From Pseudomonas fluorescens (GTDB taxonomy: Bacteria > Pseudomonadota > Gammaproteobacteria > Pseudomonadales > Pseudomonadaceae), in contig NZ_MOBX01000005.1 of assembly GCF_003732425.1 (NCBI RefSeq), forward strand, positions 293,549 through 357,548: a stretch of 64,000 bases of DNA. Reading direction: 5' to 3'. The notes under the pieces were generated by a model. The model did not search any database. It was not told the DNA's origin and worked only from the letters and a program-made list of their open reading frames with translations. The position numbers were made by a program, and so were the translations under genes. Positions 18,047-27,202 of this stretch are shown here, piece after piece; positions within the stretch are counted from its first letter, which is position 1, and each line of letters begins with the position of its first letter.

Positions 18047-18508
18047 CTAATCACTCAACTCCCGAACCTCGGCATGCGGCACCATTTTCAGAAACTCGGG
18101 CATGCTCATGTGCAGCAGGTAGTTGTGGTTGCCCGCCTCCAGATAGATATCTTTCTGCCGCGTCAGCAACGGGTCGATAACCATGTCCAGGCCATAGGAA
18201 TCACCCAGCGGCGGCACCGCGCCGCGTTCGCAGTCGTCGAAGATATGCGCCAGATTGCTTTCGCGGGTCAGTTGCCATTCACTGCTGGTGCGCACCTTGC
18301 TCAGGTCCAGATGACGGCTGGCCGGCAATACGGCCATCAGGTAATGGCCGTGGTGGTCGTCGAGAATGAGTGATTTGGCCACGCGCTCGGCGGGCACCCC
18401 GGCGACCCGTGCTGTTTCCAGGCTGCTGGACGAGTGTCGATGGGCGACGATGTCGTATTCGCAGTGCGCCCGATTCAGGCTGCTCTGCACCTTTTTAGCC
18501 ATACGCAT
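18047..18508 (-). CDS. YbaK/EbsC-family aminoacyl-tRNA deacylase
   Basis: A 153-residue protein from the ATG at 18508, chosen for GAGG six bases upstream; the longer open frame to 18601 lacks a ribosome site. The single domain matches the YbaK/ProX editing fold: a lysine in AERVAKSLILDD that fits the conserved catalytic-pocket lysine, and a GDSYGLDMVID segment. Such proteins hydrolyse mischarged aminoacyl-tRNA in trans. Which amino acid it edits cannot be told. Confidence 0.8.
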   Translation of the reverse strand: MRMAKKVQSSLNRAHCEYDIVAHRHSSSSLETARVAGVPAERVAKSLILDDHHGHYLMAVLPASRHLDLSKVRTSSEWQLTRESNLAHIFDDCERGAVPPLGDSYGLDMVIDPLLTRQKDIYLEAGNHNYLLHMSMPEFLKMVPHAEVRELSD

Positions 18509-18682
18509 GATGCACCTCGGTGTTGCGCTGAACGGTGGTTGCCGTGTCTTTGAGTCTAGTTCGACGAGGGGTCGGCGCAGGGAATTCCGCTCACTGGACA
18601 CATCCGCACATTGATCAACATTCAGCCAGTACCACCCTCAACTAGACTGTAAGAACCAGACATGACGCTCGCGGAGGGTCAC

Positions 18683-19213
18683 GTGAACAGTCGATGTTGT
18701 GCGTTTGCCTTGCTCCTGCTGATCAGCGGCTCAGCCCTTGCCGCCGACAGCCCGTTACCGCCGATGAATCCGGCCGGGTTATGGCTGATTACATTGGGTA
18801 TCGTCTTTCTGATCGCCGAAGCTGCGTTGCCCAACTACGGGGTGATCGGTCTGGGCGGGATCATTATGTTTGTGATCGGCGCGCTGATTCTGAGCAATGC
18901 CGAGCTGCCAGTGCCGATGATGATCGGCCTCGGTCTGATCAGCGCCCTGCTGTTGTTCGCGCTGCTGATCCGCGCCCTGAAAACCCGCCCGCGCCACGCC
19001 GTCAGTGGCGACGCCGGCCTGCTCGGCAGTGTGACCGCGATCACCACGGTGCAACCGGGCGATGCGCGTAACGGCTGGGTGCAACTGCAAGGGGAACGCT
19101 GGCAAGTGCTCAGCGCGACACCGCTGCACACCGGGCAATCGGTGCGCGTGGTGGCGCGCAAGGGATTGTTGCTGCAAGTGGCCGCGACTGACGCGGCGCC
19201 ACTCGGAGAGTGA
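18683..19213 (+). CDS. NfeD-family membrane protein (short form)
   Basis: A 176-residue protein from a GTG at 18683, preceded by GGAGG at five bases; an ATG at 18662 is also in frame but lies upstream of that site. A signal peptide or first helix (about 5-22) is followed by three membrane segments (about 34-95) and a C-terminal OB-fold domain (from about 110, [20 protein letters not shown]), the NfeD arrangement. NfeD proteins pair with SPFH proteins in membrane microdomains. The slipin gene follows 2 bp after the stop. Confidence 0.85.
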   Translation: MNSRCCAFALLLLISGSALAADSPLPPMNPAGLWLITLGIVFLIAEAALPNYGVIGLGGIIMFVIGALILSNAELPVPMMIGLGLISALLLFALLIRALKTRPRHAVSGDAGLLGSVTAITTVQPGDARNGWVQLQGERWQVLSATPLHTGQSVRVVARKGLLLQVAATDAAPLGE

Positions 19214-19215
19214 TC

Positions 19216-19974
19216 ATGGGTCTGCAAATCGGTTTCGTTGCGCTGCTGTTACTGGTCATAGCCCTCGCCGGCTCGACGTTTCGTATCCTGCGCGAATACG
19301 AGCGCGGCGTGGTGTTCCAGCTCGGCCGCTTTTGGCAGGTCAAAGGCCCCGGCCTGATCCTGCTGATCCCGGTGGTCCAGCAAATGGTCCGGGTCGACCT
19401 GCGAACCGTGGTTCTCGACGTACCGCCGCAGGACGTAATCACCCGCGACAACGTGTCGGTGAAGGTCAACGCCGTACTGTATTTCCGTGTGCTTGATCCG
19501 CAGAAGGCGATTATTCAGGTCGAGGATTATCTTTCCGCGACCAGCCAGTTGGCGCAAACCACCCTGCGCGCAGTGCTCGGCAAGCATGAACTGGATGAGC
19601 TGCTGGCCGAACGCGAACAGTTGAACATCGACATTCAGCAAGTACTCGACGCCCAGACCGATGCCTGGGGAATCAAGGTCGCCAACGTCGAGATCAAGCA
19701 TGTCGACCTCAATGAATCGATGGTGCGGGCCATTGCCAAACAAGCCGAAGCCGAGCGCGAACGGCGGGCCAAGGTGATTCACGCCGAAGGCGAATTGCAG
19801 GCCTCGGAAAAACTCATGCAAGCGGCGGAAATGCTCGGTCGTCAGCCCGGGGCGATGCAGTTGCGTTATATGCAGACCTTGAGTTCGATTGCCGGGGACA
19901 AGAGTTCGACGATTGTCTTTCCATTGCCGATTGAATTGCTCAAGGGCATGGCAGATTTGTCGGGTAAATCCTGA
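19216..19974 (+). CDS. Slipin/stomatin-like SPFH protein
   Basis: A 252-residue protein with one N-terminal membrane segment (about 3-20), an SPFH domain ([13 protein letters not shown], then [19 protein letters not shown]) and a C-terminal helical coiled-coil with repeated Ala/Glu ([19 protein letters not shown]). These are slipin hallmarks. I chose the ATG at 19216 over a GTG at 19210 because GGAGAG is then five bases upstream. It almost certainly forms one unit with the NfeD gene just before it. Confidence 0.92.
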   Translation: MGLQIGFVALLLLVIALAGSTFRILREYERGVVFQLGRFWQVKGPGLILLIPVVQQMVRVDLRTVVLDVPPQDVITRDNVSVKVNAVLYFRVLDPQKAIIQVEDYLSATSQLAQTTLRAVLGKHELDELLAEREQLNIDIQQVLDAQTDAWGIKVANVEIKHVDLNESMVRAIAKQAEAERERRAKVIHAEGELQASEKLMQAAEMLGRQPGAMQLRYMQTLSSIAGDKSSTIVFPLPIELLKGMADLSGKS

Positions 19975-19980
19975 AGGCAC

Positions 19981-20001
19981 AAGATCGCAGCCAGCGGCAG
20001 C
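19981..20001. repeat. Worn single REP arm
   Basis: AAGATCGCAGCCAGCGGCAG resembles one arm of the elements at 2675 and 26002 with substitutions, and no partner arm follows. It lies between the convergent slipin and glycosyltransferase genes. Confidence 0.45.
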
Positions 20002-20016
20002 GCCTGGAAAGCGGCT

Positions 20017-21597
20017 TTAGCCAGGCGGTGGTTTGGGGGTGAACAGGCGTGCCTTGGCTCCGCCAGCATGGATTTCGGCGCCGGGCTGCCAGGTAACGGG
20101 CAGAGGTGAAAACTCTTCCGGACCGTCGAAGGTTCCGACCAGCCAGACTCGGCCATTGCCCGGCAATTCTGCGAGGCTGTCGAGATAGACCCCGCGGGTT
20201 ACCAGTGTGCCGAATCCGTACTCATTCGGTCGTGTCGACTGGCCATCCGCTGTCGGCGGCGTAAAGAGCCGCACTTGTACACCGCTGCGGTCGTAATAGA
20301 CGTAGCTCAAGTACCAGAGCATATCGCTGGTGATGATGCGATCGCCCGGCAGAAAATGCTGATTGACGTAATTCACCACGCGGTCGAACTGATCGGTGCT
20401 GTCAACGCTGGCGTTGTTGTTCACGCCGACCAGTTCCACACCAACCAGTGAAACCAACACCGCCAGTGCGAACACCCGTACGCGGCTGTACAGACGGTCA
20501 ATGGCCAACGCCGCCAGCATCGGCAAACCCAAGGCGTACGCCGTCAGATAGCGCTCAATAAAGACCGGCGTGATAAATGACACTGCAAATACCAGCAGCA
20601 GCGGCAGTCCGGTGTACAGCGCCAACAGAATACTGCCGCGCGACACGCTGCGATCGCGCATCACCGCCACGGCCGCCAGTGCCAGCAATGCCAAGGGCAA
20701 TGCCGCGAACGTCAGCAGCGGCAGTGTCTCGCCATCGTCCTGAATCAACCACGACCAGATCATCGACGGCAGCGAACTCAACGTGACGGCAGGCTCCCAG
20801 CCGACATCGCCACCGACCCTGAGCTGTTCAATGTGCTGCATCAAATCGAGCAAATTAGGCAGCCAAGGCAGGTACAGCACGACAATGGCCAGGTTCGCCA
20901 GCCACCAGTTCCAGCGCTGGATATGCCGGAATCGATAACCGCGTTGCACGCGGATCGCGAGCAGATAGAGCCAGTGACACAACGCCGCCAGCACGGCGAA
21001 GTAATGGGTGTAGAAGGCCGCACTCATCAACAACACGTAAGCCACGAGATAGCGGTTTCGCTGTGGGCGCCTGATCCAGTAGACCAGCGCCAGGCTCGCG
21101 GCGAGCAGCAGTCCCCCGAGCAGCGCGTACATGCGCACTTCCTGGCTGTAGCGCACCGCTGTCGGTAGCAGCGCCAGCAACAGGCCGGCGATGAATGCGG
21201 CACGGCGGGTGGCCAGGCGATCCACCAGCCAGATGCCCAACCCGACCGCCGCGAGGCCGGCCAGCGCACTCAGGCAGCGGATCGCCAGGATGCCGTCACC
21301 GAATAGCTCGATCCAGCCATGCAACAGCATGAAGTACAGCGGCGGGTGCACATCGAAGGCAGCGTGCTTCCAGATTTCGCTCAACGGATAACGCGCCAAC
21401 AGCAGACTGGAGCCTTCGTCGCCCCAGATCGCCGCTGCCGTCAGATCATAAAAACGCACAAAGGCTTCGAGCGCCAGAATCGGCCAGAGCCAGTGTTGTT
21501 TGACCCAGCGAACCCAGCGCAAGCTGCTGAACCACGAACCGGGCGCGGCAAAGGGATCTTGCGTGTCGCCCACCGGCGTGACTCTGTTTGCCGCCAT
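20017..21597 (-). CDS. GT-C (family 39-like) membrane glycosyltransferase
   Basis: A 526-residue protein with about ten or eleven hydrophobic segments and a C-terminal soluble domain. The first luminal loop holds WGDEGSSLLLARYPL, with the acidic pair expected for lipid-phosphate-sugar dependent GT-C enzymes, and DVHPPLYFMLLH in the next. This fits the glycosyltransferase 39/PMT/ArnT-like group. Donor and acceptor are unknown, and no lipid A or polysaccharide genes sit beside it. Confidence 0.8.
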   Translation of the reverse strand: MAANRVTPVGDTQDPFAAPGSWFSSLRWVRWVKQHWLWPILALEAFVRFYDLTAAAIWGDEGSSLLLARYPLSEIWKHAAFDVHPPLYFMLLHGWIELFGDGILAIRCLSALAGLAAVGLGIWLVDRLATRRAAFIAGLLLALLPTAVRYSQEVRMYALLGGLLLAASLALVYWIRRPQRNRYLVAYVLLMSAAFYTHYFAVLAALCHWLYLLAIRVQRGYRFRHIQRWNWWLANLAIVVLYLPWLPNLLDLMQHIEQLRVGGDVGWEPAVTLSSLPSMIWSWLIQDDGETLPLLTFAALPLALLALAAVAVMRDRSVSRGSILLALYTGLPLLLVFAVSFITPVFIERYLTAYALGLPMLAALAIDRLYSRVRVFALAVLVSLVGVELVGVNNNASVDSTDQFDRVVNYVNQHFLPGDRIITSDMLWYLSYVYYDRSGVQVRLFTPPTADGQSTRPNEYGFGTLVTRGVYLDSLAELPGNGRVWLVGTFDGPEEFSPLPVTWQPGAEIHAGGAKARLFTPKPPPG

Positions 21598-21691
21598 CGC
21601 TTCCTCTTGCCAAGCCGTAGCGTCAAGGAAGTATGACGCCCAAACCTGCCAATCACTGTAGGTCAGCCATGGCGTAACCGTCGATGCCGGC

Positions 21692-23260
21692 TTAGCGTTT
21701 AACGACGCCCGGTAAAGATGCCGTCGACTCTGTCGCCGGATACACCGACTCCCATCCCCCGCCCAACGCCTTGTACAAACCGACCATCGCCAGCGAAACG
21801 CCGGTTGAGCTCTCTACCCACTGCTCCTGCGTCGCCAGCAAAGCGCCTTGCACGGTGAGCACGGTGACGAAATCGACCACGCCTTCGACGTATTGCTGTT
21901 GTGCGGTGCGCAGGGCGATCTGATTCTGGCGCACAGCCTCGGCGAGGCTGTCGCGGCGGCGTTGGCTGGCGTTGTAGGCGGTCAGTTGATCGTCGATTTC
22001 ATGCCAGGCGCGCAGCACGGTTTGCTGGTAGGTAACGGCAGCTTCCTGCTGTTGCGCTTCGCGCAGTTGCAGCATGCCGCGCAGGCGCCCGCCGTCGAAC
22101 AGCGGCAGGCTGAATTGCGGACCGATGCCAAAGGCTCGTGAGCCCCAGGAGCCGAAATCGCTGAGCTGCATGGCTTGCGAGCCGAGGTTGCCGGACAGCG
22201 TGATACGCGGATAGAAATCGCCCTTGGCCACGCCGATATTGGCGGTGGCGGCGTGCAAGCGTGCTTCGGCCTGGCGGATGTCCGGACGGCGTTCGGCGAG
22301 TTGCGACGGCAGGCCGATGGCGACTTGCAGCGGCGACTGCGGTACGGCGGCGTCTGTGGATAACTCTGTTGCGAGGGCCTGTGGCGGTTCGCCCATCAAC
22401 AGGCTGATCGCGTTGATCAGCTGCGACTGACGTTGTTCAAGTGCCGGCAGGCGCGATTCGATGGCAGCCACTTGCGCGGCAGCTTCGGCGACGTCGAGAT
22501 CCGTCGCCACACCGTCGGCCAGACGCAGTTGCGAGAGCTTCAGGCTGTGCCGCGCGACGTCGAGGTTCTGTTCGGTGACGGCGCGGGTGTTCTGCACACC
22601 GCGCAGCTGAATGTAGTTTTGCGCGGTGTCGGCGAGCACCGCCAGCAGCACCCCGCGACGGTCGTTTTCAGCGACTTCGAGGTTGGCGTCGGCTGCCTCG
22701 GTTTCGCGGCGCACGCGGCCCCAGACATCCAGCTCCCATGAGGCCGAGAAACCAGCGTCCCACAGGTTGAACGCGGAATCGCCGTTATGCCCGGACGGAT
22801 CGTTCAGACCTTCGCCGCTGTTGCGTTTACGCGCGTAACTGCCCGTGGCGGCAGTGTTCGGATAACGCTCAGCGGTGATCACCTGGCGCGCGGCGCGGCT
22901 TTGTTGCAGGCGACTGCTGGCCAGTTGCAGGTCGAGGTTACTCTTCACTGCACGTTGAGTGAGCGCGGAGAGTTGCGGGTCGTGGAAGACTTCCCACCAG
23001 CGTTCGTTCAGGGGTTCGCTGACGGCTTGGCTGGGTGCGGATTTGGCGGGTTTGCTCCAGTCGGCGATTTGCGTGGCTTGAGGCTTTTGGAAGTCTGGGC
23101 CGACGGTGCAGGCGGTGAGACTGACCGCAAGCAAGGCGCTCAAGGTAATTTGCTGCCATTGTCCTCTTCGCGAGCAGGCTCGCTCCCACATTCTGGAATG
23201 CGCTCTCCCTGTGGGAGCGAGCCTGCTCGCGAAGGCGTCGGTTCGATCAACACGGCTCAT
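21692..23260 (-). CDS. NodT-family outer-membrane efflux lipoprotein with repeat-derived N-terminus
   Basis: A 522-residue frame from the ATG at 23260, which overlaps the stop of the upstream adaptor gene (ATGA). The family core begins at LSALLAVSLTACTVGPDFQKP, with a lipobox cysteine near residue 51, followed by OMF repeats including ERRPDIRQAEARLHAATANI. The 45 or so residues before that are largely translated palindromic repeat (the FASRLAPTG and WERACSRR reading). Other starts are possible: an ATG at 23191 inside the repeat gives 499 residues, and a TTG start near the signal peptide would give about 480. The OMF identity is sure; the N-terminus and its export are not. Confidence 0.85.
   Translation of the reverse strand: MSRVDRTDAFASRLAPTGRAHSRMWERACSRRGQWQQITLSALLAVSLTACTVGPDFQKPQATQIADWSKPAKSAPSQAVSEPLNERWWEVFHDPQLSALTQRAVKSNLDLQLASSRLQQSRAARQVITAERYPNTAATGSYARKRNSGEGLNDPSGHNGDSAFNLWDAGFSASWELDVWGRVRRETEAADANLEVAENDRRGVLLAVLADTAQNYIQLRGVQNTRAVTEQNLDVARHSLKLSQLRLADGVATDLDVAEAAAQVAAIESRLPALEQRQSQLINAISLLMGEPPQALATELSTDAAVPQSPLQVAIGLPSQLAERRPDIRQAEARLHAATANIGVAKGDFYPRITLSGNLGSQAMQLSDFGSWGSRAFGIGPQFSLPLFDGGRLRGMLQLREAQQQEAAVTYQQTVLRAWHEIDDQLTAYNASQRRRDSLAEAVRQNQIALRTAQQQYVEGVVDFVTVLTVQGALLATQEQWVESSTGVSLAMVGLYKALGGGWESVYPATESTASLPGVVKR
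23166..23235. repeat. REPIN-like palindrome, copy 3, inside a reading frame
   Basis: Arms CTTCGCGAGCAGGCTCGCTC and complement with an internal CCCACATTCTGG spacer. Unlike the other copies it is not intergenic: it lies within the 5' end of the OMF frame, between the coupled ATG at 23260 and the codons for the lipoprotein signal. Confidence 0.9.
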
Positions 23261-24327
23261 CGTTGAGTCACCTCTCGCACGGATGTCGCCGAGCTTTTGG
23301 TATCAATACTCGCCTCCACCGACATGCCCACACGCAACCGCTCGGTCAACGGCTGACCCGGCTCGAGCATGATCTTCACCGGAATGCGCTGCACCACCTT
23401 GGTGAAGTTACCGGTGGCGTTATCCGGTTTCACCGCCGCAAAGGTCACGCCTGTGGCTGGCGCAATACTTTCCACACGACCGCTCAAGGCTTCCCCACCA
23501 AGGCTGTCGACGCGCACCTGCACCTCTTGCCCCGGCTGCACGTCCGTCAGTTGCGTCTCCTGAAAATTCGCCACGACATACGCCTGCTGCAACGGCACCA
23601 CCGCCAGTAGCTTGCTGCCCGGTGTCACGTAGGCGCCGACGCGCACGGCCCGCTCGCCGATCATGCCGTCCTGCGGTGCGGTGATGCGCGTGTAGGAGAG
23701 TTCGAAACTGGCGATCTCCAGTGCCGCTTGCGCATGTTTCAAACTGCCTTCGGCGGCATCTCGCTGGGCCGTAAGGATGTCGACTTGTTTGCGCTCGGCA
23801 GCCAGTTTCGCCGTGGCGGTGTCGAGGTGAGCCGTGGCCTGATCGATGCGAGTGCGCGCCTGTTGCGCGTTCTGTACGGTGCCGGCGCCTACGCCCGCCA
23901 AATGGTTGTAGCGATTCAATTCCTGCTGGGCGAAGGCCATTTCGGCCTTGGCCGACACCACTGAGGCCTGCGCCTGGGCAATCACCGAGGTCTGGCGCTC
24001 GAGCGTCGCCTTGGCGTTTTGCAACTGCGCCCGCGCCACCAGGGTTTGCGCGTCCGCCGCTTCGGCAGAAGCCCGTAAATCGCGGTCATCAATCAGCGCC
24101 AACAACTGCCCGGCTTTTACCTGCTGGTTATCTTCCACCAGCACTTCCTTGATGAAGCCGGCCACACGCGGCACCACCAGGGTGTAGTCGGCGGAGACAA
24201 ACGCATCGTTGGTGTTTTGCTGAGTGCGTTTGCCAAACACACCGGGCATTGCCAGGTACACCAGCACGCCAACGGCCAGCGCGGCCGCCACGGCCACCGC
24301 GAGTTTTTGCTTTGCTTGAGTCGTCAT
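23257..24327 (-). CDS. EmrA-like HlyD-family adaptor
   Basis: A 356-residue membrane fusion protein from the ATG at 24327 (AGAAGG five to six bases upstream); the longer frame to 24438 runs back over the end of the MFS gene and is rejected. It has an N-terminal anchor (about 10-30), the NDAFVSADYTLVVPRVAGF motif of EmrA proteins, a long coiled-coil hairpin (about 85-195) and a beta-barrel with ITAPQDGMIGERAVRVGAYV. It links the inner-membrane MFS pump to the OMF encoded next. Confidence 0.92.
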   Translation of the reverse strand: MTTQAKQKLAVAVAAALAVGVLVYLAMPGVFGKRTQQNTNDAFVSADYTLVVPRVAGFIKEVLVEDNQQVKAGQLLALIDDRDLRASAEAADAQTLVARAQLQNAKATLERQTSVIAQAQASVVSAKAEMAFAQQELNRYNHLAGVGAGTVQNAQQARTRIDQATAHLDTATAKLAAERKQVDILTAQRDAAEGSLKHAQAALEIASFELSYTRITAPQDGMIGERAVRVGAYVTPGSKLLAVVPLQQAYVVANFQETQLTDVQPGQEVQVRVDSLGGEALSGRVESIAPATGVTFAAVKPDNATGNFTKVVQRIPVKIMLEPGQPLTERLRVGMSVEASIDTKSSATSVREVTQR

Positions 24328-24353
24328 AAAAACCTTCTGTTTCAGTACAGCGA

Positions 24354-25892
24354 TCAGGTCGGCGCGCGCGGCGGATAGATCCGCGTCGGCAGCCAGAAAA
24401 TCAGCAGGATCAACGCCAGTGCGACGCCGGCCATGCACACATAGAGATCGGAAGAGGTCAGCACCACGGCTTGCTCATGCAGACGATGGGCAAGGCCTGG
24501 ATCGCTGCGATCGGCCAGCGGTGCATTGCCGAGACTGTCGACGAGCATGGTCGAGTGGAAATGCAGGCGCGCCGTGGTCAGCGCTTCGATCACGCCGGTG
24601 GCGATCACCGCCGACAGCCCTTTCACGGTGTTGAACCACGCCGACGCGAAGGGGCCGTCCAGCGGCGTGATGCTGCCGGTGGAGAGCATCAACAGCGGCA
24701 GCACCGCCATCGGCTGGCCGAAAATCTGCAGCCATTGGAGGACGTAGAAATCGTCGCGAATCCATTGCGAGGTCAGCTGCGATCCGCCCAGACAGGACAG
24801 CGCCAACATGCTCAAGCCAATCCCGAGCACCCAGCGGCAATCGACCCAGCGCAGGTTGCACAGCGCCGCCACCAGCGGCAGCGCAATCAACTGCGGCAGC
24901 GCGGCGATCAGCATGATCGGCGCGGTCTGCACCGGGCGATAACCCTGCACCTGCGCCAAATAACTCGACGGAATCAACACCACCGCCAACAGCACCACCA
25001 ACACACCGGCCAGGGTCATCAAGGCGAAAGACAGGTTGCGGATGCCGAGCATCTGCAATTTGAAAAACGGAATCGGCTGCGACCATTCGTTGATCAGAAA
25101 CGCCACCAGCAGCAGCGAACCGGCACCGAGCAAGCCGCAAATCAGACTGGATTCGAACCAGTCCAGGCGATTGCCTTGCAGCAAACCGATCACCAGCATG
25201 CAGATCGCCGGAAAACCCAGCAGCAGGCCTTTCCAGTTGAATGACTTGAGGCGTTCCAGCCGCAGCGGATCCTGCGGCAAGCCATACGCCACGGCGGCCA
25301 TGGCGATCAGGCACGGCACAATGATTTGCCAGAATGTCCATTGCCAACCGACGTATTCGGTCCACAAACCGGCCAGCGGTGTGCCGAGACCCGGGCCGAA
25401 GGTGGCCGTCAGCGCATAACCGGCCAGGCCGTAGAGTTTGATATTGGCCGGCAAAAAACGCAGGGCAACGGTCATCAACATCGGCGGCAACGCGCCGCCG
25501 GCCAGACCTTGCAGGATGCGCATTAGCAAGAGACTTTCGTAGTTCGGCGCGAACGGGCACAGCACGCCAAGCAGCGTGAACAAACCAATCGCGCAGAGGG
25601 TGAAGCGGCGCAGCGAAAACGTCACCGAGCACCACGGCGCGAACGCCATGGCCGCGACCGAGGTGGCGGTGTAGCTGCTGACCAGCCAGGTGCCTTCGTC
25701 GTAGCCGATGTTCAACGCACCACGGATGTCGGCCAGGGCTACCTTGGTCACCATCTCGTTGAGGCCCGACACCAGCACCGCCAGCAGCACGCCGACCAGG
25801 CCGATGATGATCCGCGCCCCGAACACCGGTGGCGTGGCCGCCGTCGCCGGGCTGGCCGCAGCGAAGGGTGCCGCCGCCGTCAGGGATGTCAT
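24354..25892 (-). CDS. DHA2-family MFS drug transporter (EmrB-like)
   Basis: A 512-residue transporter with about 14 hydrophobic segments, as in the DHA2 branch. Motif A and C regions are visible (LADIRGALNIGYDEGTWLVS, then GYALTATFGPGLGTPLAG), and the loop with WQWTFW is typical. It is first of a three-gene set: MFS, a 26-bp gap, HlyD adaptor, overlapping OMF. This is a proton-driven tripartite exporter of unknown substrate. A LysR gene lies upstream on the same strand. Confidence 0.92.
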   Translation of the reverse strand: MTSLTAAAPFAAASPATAATPPVFGARIIIGLVGVLLAVLVSGLNEMVTKVALADIRGALNIGYDEGTWLVSSYTATSVAAMAFAPWCSVTFSLRRFTLCAIGLFTLLGVLCPFAPNYESLLLMRILQGLAGGALPPMLMTVALRFLPANIKLYGLAGYALTATFGPGLGTPLAGLWTEYVGWQWTFWQIIVPCLIAMAAVAYGLPQDPLRLERLKSFNWKGLLLGFPAICMLVIGLLQGNRLDWFESSLICGLLGAGSLLLVAFLINEWSQPIPFFKLQMLGIRNLSFALMTLAGVLVVLLAVVLIPSSYLAQVQGYRPVQTAPIMLIAALPQLIALPLVAALCNLRWVDCRWVLGIGLSMLALSCLGGSQLTSQWIRDDFYVLQWLQIFGQPMAVLPLLMLSTGSITPLDGPFASAWFNTVKGLSAVIATGVIEALTTARLHFHSTMLVDSLGNAPLADRSDPGLAHRLHEQAVVLTSSDLYVCMAGVALALILLIFWLPTRIYPPRAPT

Positions 25893-25957
25893 GAATACAC
25901 GCTCCGGAGGGAAAAATACCGGAGCATCTTAGTAGGACTTGGCAATGACGAAAATTG

Positions 25958-25978
25958 ACTTATTGGCAGCTTATAAGT
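25958..25978. promoter_or_regulatory. Candidate LysR-type site before the EmrB-like gene
   Basis: An interrupted dyad, ACTTAT-N9-ATAAGT, 66-86 bp upstream of the MFS start, in an AT-rich patch. Spacing resembles the dyads bound by LysR-type regulators, and a LysR gene ends nearby. No direct evidence of binding. Confidence 0.4.
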
Positions 25979-26001
25979 GCGTCAGACACAATCATTAAAA
26001 G

Positions 26002-26080
26002 CAAAAGATCGCAGCCTTCGGCAGCTCCTACAGGGATATGCATTCCAATGCAGGAGCTGCCGAAGGCTGCGATCTTTTGA
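26002..26080. repeat. REP-type palindrome, second copy
   Basis: The same arms as the element at 2675-2746, in inverted order: AAAAGATCGCAGCCTTCGGC and complement, with about 20 bp between. It follows the stop of the LysR gene within 4 bp and may end its transcript. Confidence 0.85.
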
Positions 26081-26083
26081 TCT

Positions 26084-27001
26084 TCAAGGCTGGGCCGCCA
26101 GCCACGTTTCGTCGCAACAGGCCTTGAGGGTTTCGCGCAGCCAGCGATGCGCCGGATCCTTGTCGAAACGCGGGTGCCAGGCCTGGGTCAGCATCAGCGT
26201 CGGCAACGGGATTGGCAGGTCGAACGAACGCAGTTTCAACCCCAGGCGACGCACACTGAGCAACGCTTCCTTGGGCACTGGCAGAATCAGATCGGAATCC
26301 GGCAAGGCAAACATCGCCGCATGGAAACTCGGCGCGATCACCGCCACGCGACGCTCCAGCCCCAGCGCACTCAGCGCCGTATCGATGGGGCCGCGAGCGA
26401 TGCCACGGCGCGACATGCTGATATGGGAAAACCCGGCGTAGCGTTCGGCGGTGATTTCGCCATCGAGTAGCGGATGGTCTTCACGCACCAGCCCCACAAA
26501 GTGGGTGGAAAACAGGTTTTGCACTTTGACTTCAGGGGTGACGGGGCGGGTGTTGCTGACACTCAGATCGATACGGCCCTCGCGCAGCGCTTCATCGTCG
26601 CCGTCTCCCTCCGGGACAAAGCGCAGTTCGCAATGAGGCGCCTGTTGGTCGAGGGTATCGAACAGTTTGCCGCCGTACACCCCGATGAAAAAGTCATTGG
26701 CGCGGATGCTGAAGCGACGACGTAACGTGCCCAGCTCCACGGTGTCGGCGGAACGGAACAACAGCGCGGCCTGCTCGACCACGTCACGCACCTGCTCACG
26801 TAGCTCCAGAGCTTTGGGCGTTGGTACCAGGCCCCGACCGGCACGCACGAGGATCGGATCGCCGATGGCTTCGCGGATTCGCGTCAACGTGCGGCTCATG
26901 GCCGCCGGGCTGAGGTTCATCCGCCGCGCCGCGCCGACCACACTGCCCTCGTCGAGCAAGGCGTCGAGGGCGACCAGCAAGTTCATGTCCGGGAGTTGCA
27001 T
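26084..27001 (-). CDS. LysR-family transcriptional regulator
   Basis: A 305-residue regulator from the ATG at 27001; a GTG at 27010 is also in frame. The N-terminal helix-turn-helix (LLVALDALLDEGSVVGAARR, then LSPAAMSRTLTRIRE) has the NodD/LeuO-like form, followed by a periplasmic-binding-type effector domain from about residue 95. It lies upstream of, and in the same direction as, the MFS-HlyD-OMF genes, so it is the natural candidate to control them. The effector is unknown. Confidence 0.88.
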   Translation of the reverse strand: MQLPDMNLLVALDALLDEGSVVGAARRMNLSPAAMSRTLTRIREAIGDPILVRAGRGLVPTPKALELREQVRDVVEQAALLFRSADTVELGTLRRRFSIRANDFFIGVYGGKLFDTLDQQAPHCELRFVPEGDGDDEALREGRIDLSVSNTRPVTPEVKVQNLFSTHFVGLVREDHPLLDGEITAERYAGFSHISMSRRGIARGPIDTALSALGLERRVAVIAPSFHAAMFALPDSDLILPVPKEALLSVRRLGLKLRSFDLPIPLPTLMLTQAWHPRFDKDPAHRWLRETLKACCDETWLAAQP

Positions 27002-27084
27002 GTTGAGCACTCTTGGTTGATCAGGGTTGATCTGGGCGCAATGCTAGCAAACATCCTTCAGCTTTGGCGGCGCCTTCAAAGACG

Positions 27085-27182
27085 CCTTCGCGAGCAGGCT
27101 CGCTCCCACAATGGACTTCTGTCGTTCATAAAACCTGTGCCCACAGGAGATCAAATGTGGGAGCGAGCCTGCTCGCGAAGGG
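27085..27182. repeat. REPIN-like palindrome, copy 4 (long spacer)
   Basis: Intact arms of the common family with a longer spacer of roughly 50 bp that itself contains a small TGTGCCCACA dyad. It lies between the LysR gene and the end of the transport operon. Confidence 0.88.
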
Positions 27183-27202
27183 GCCAGCAGCCACGCCAAA
27201 AA

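Noticed and set aside
22938..23189. Alternative frame starting inside the palindrome (GASLLAKRTMAANYL reading)
   Set aside because: It leaves the OMF frame at once and encodes no known feature; the OMF frame carries the lipobox and the family core.
24328..24438. N-terminal extension of the EmrA-like gene
   Set aside because: It overlaps the end of the MFS gene and is not protein-like; the ATG at 24327 has a good ribosome site and is followed by the membrane anchor.
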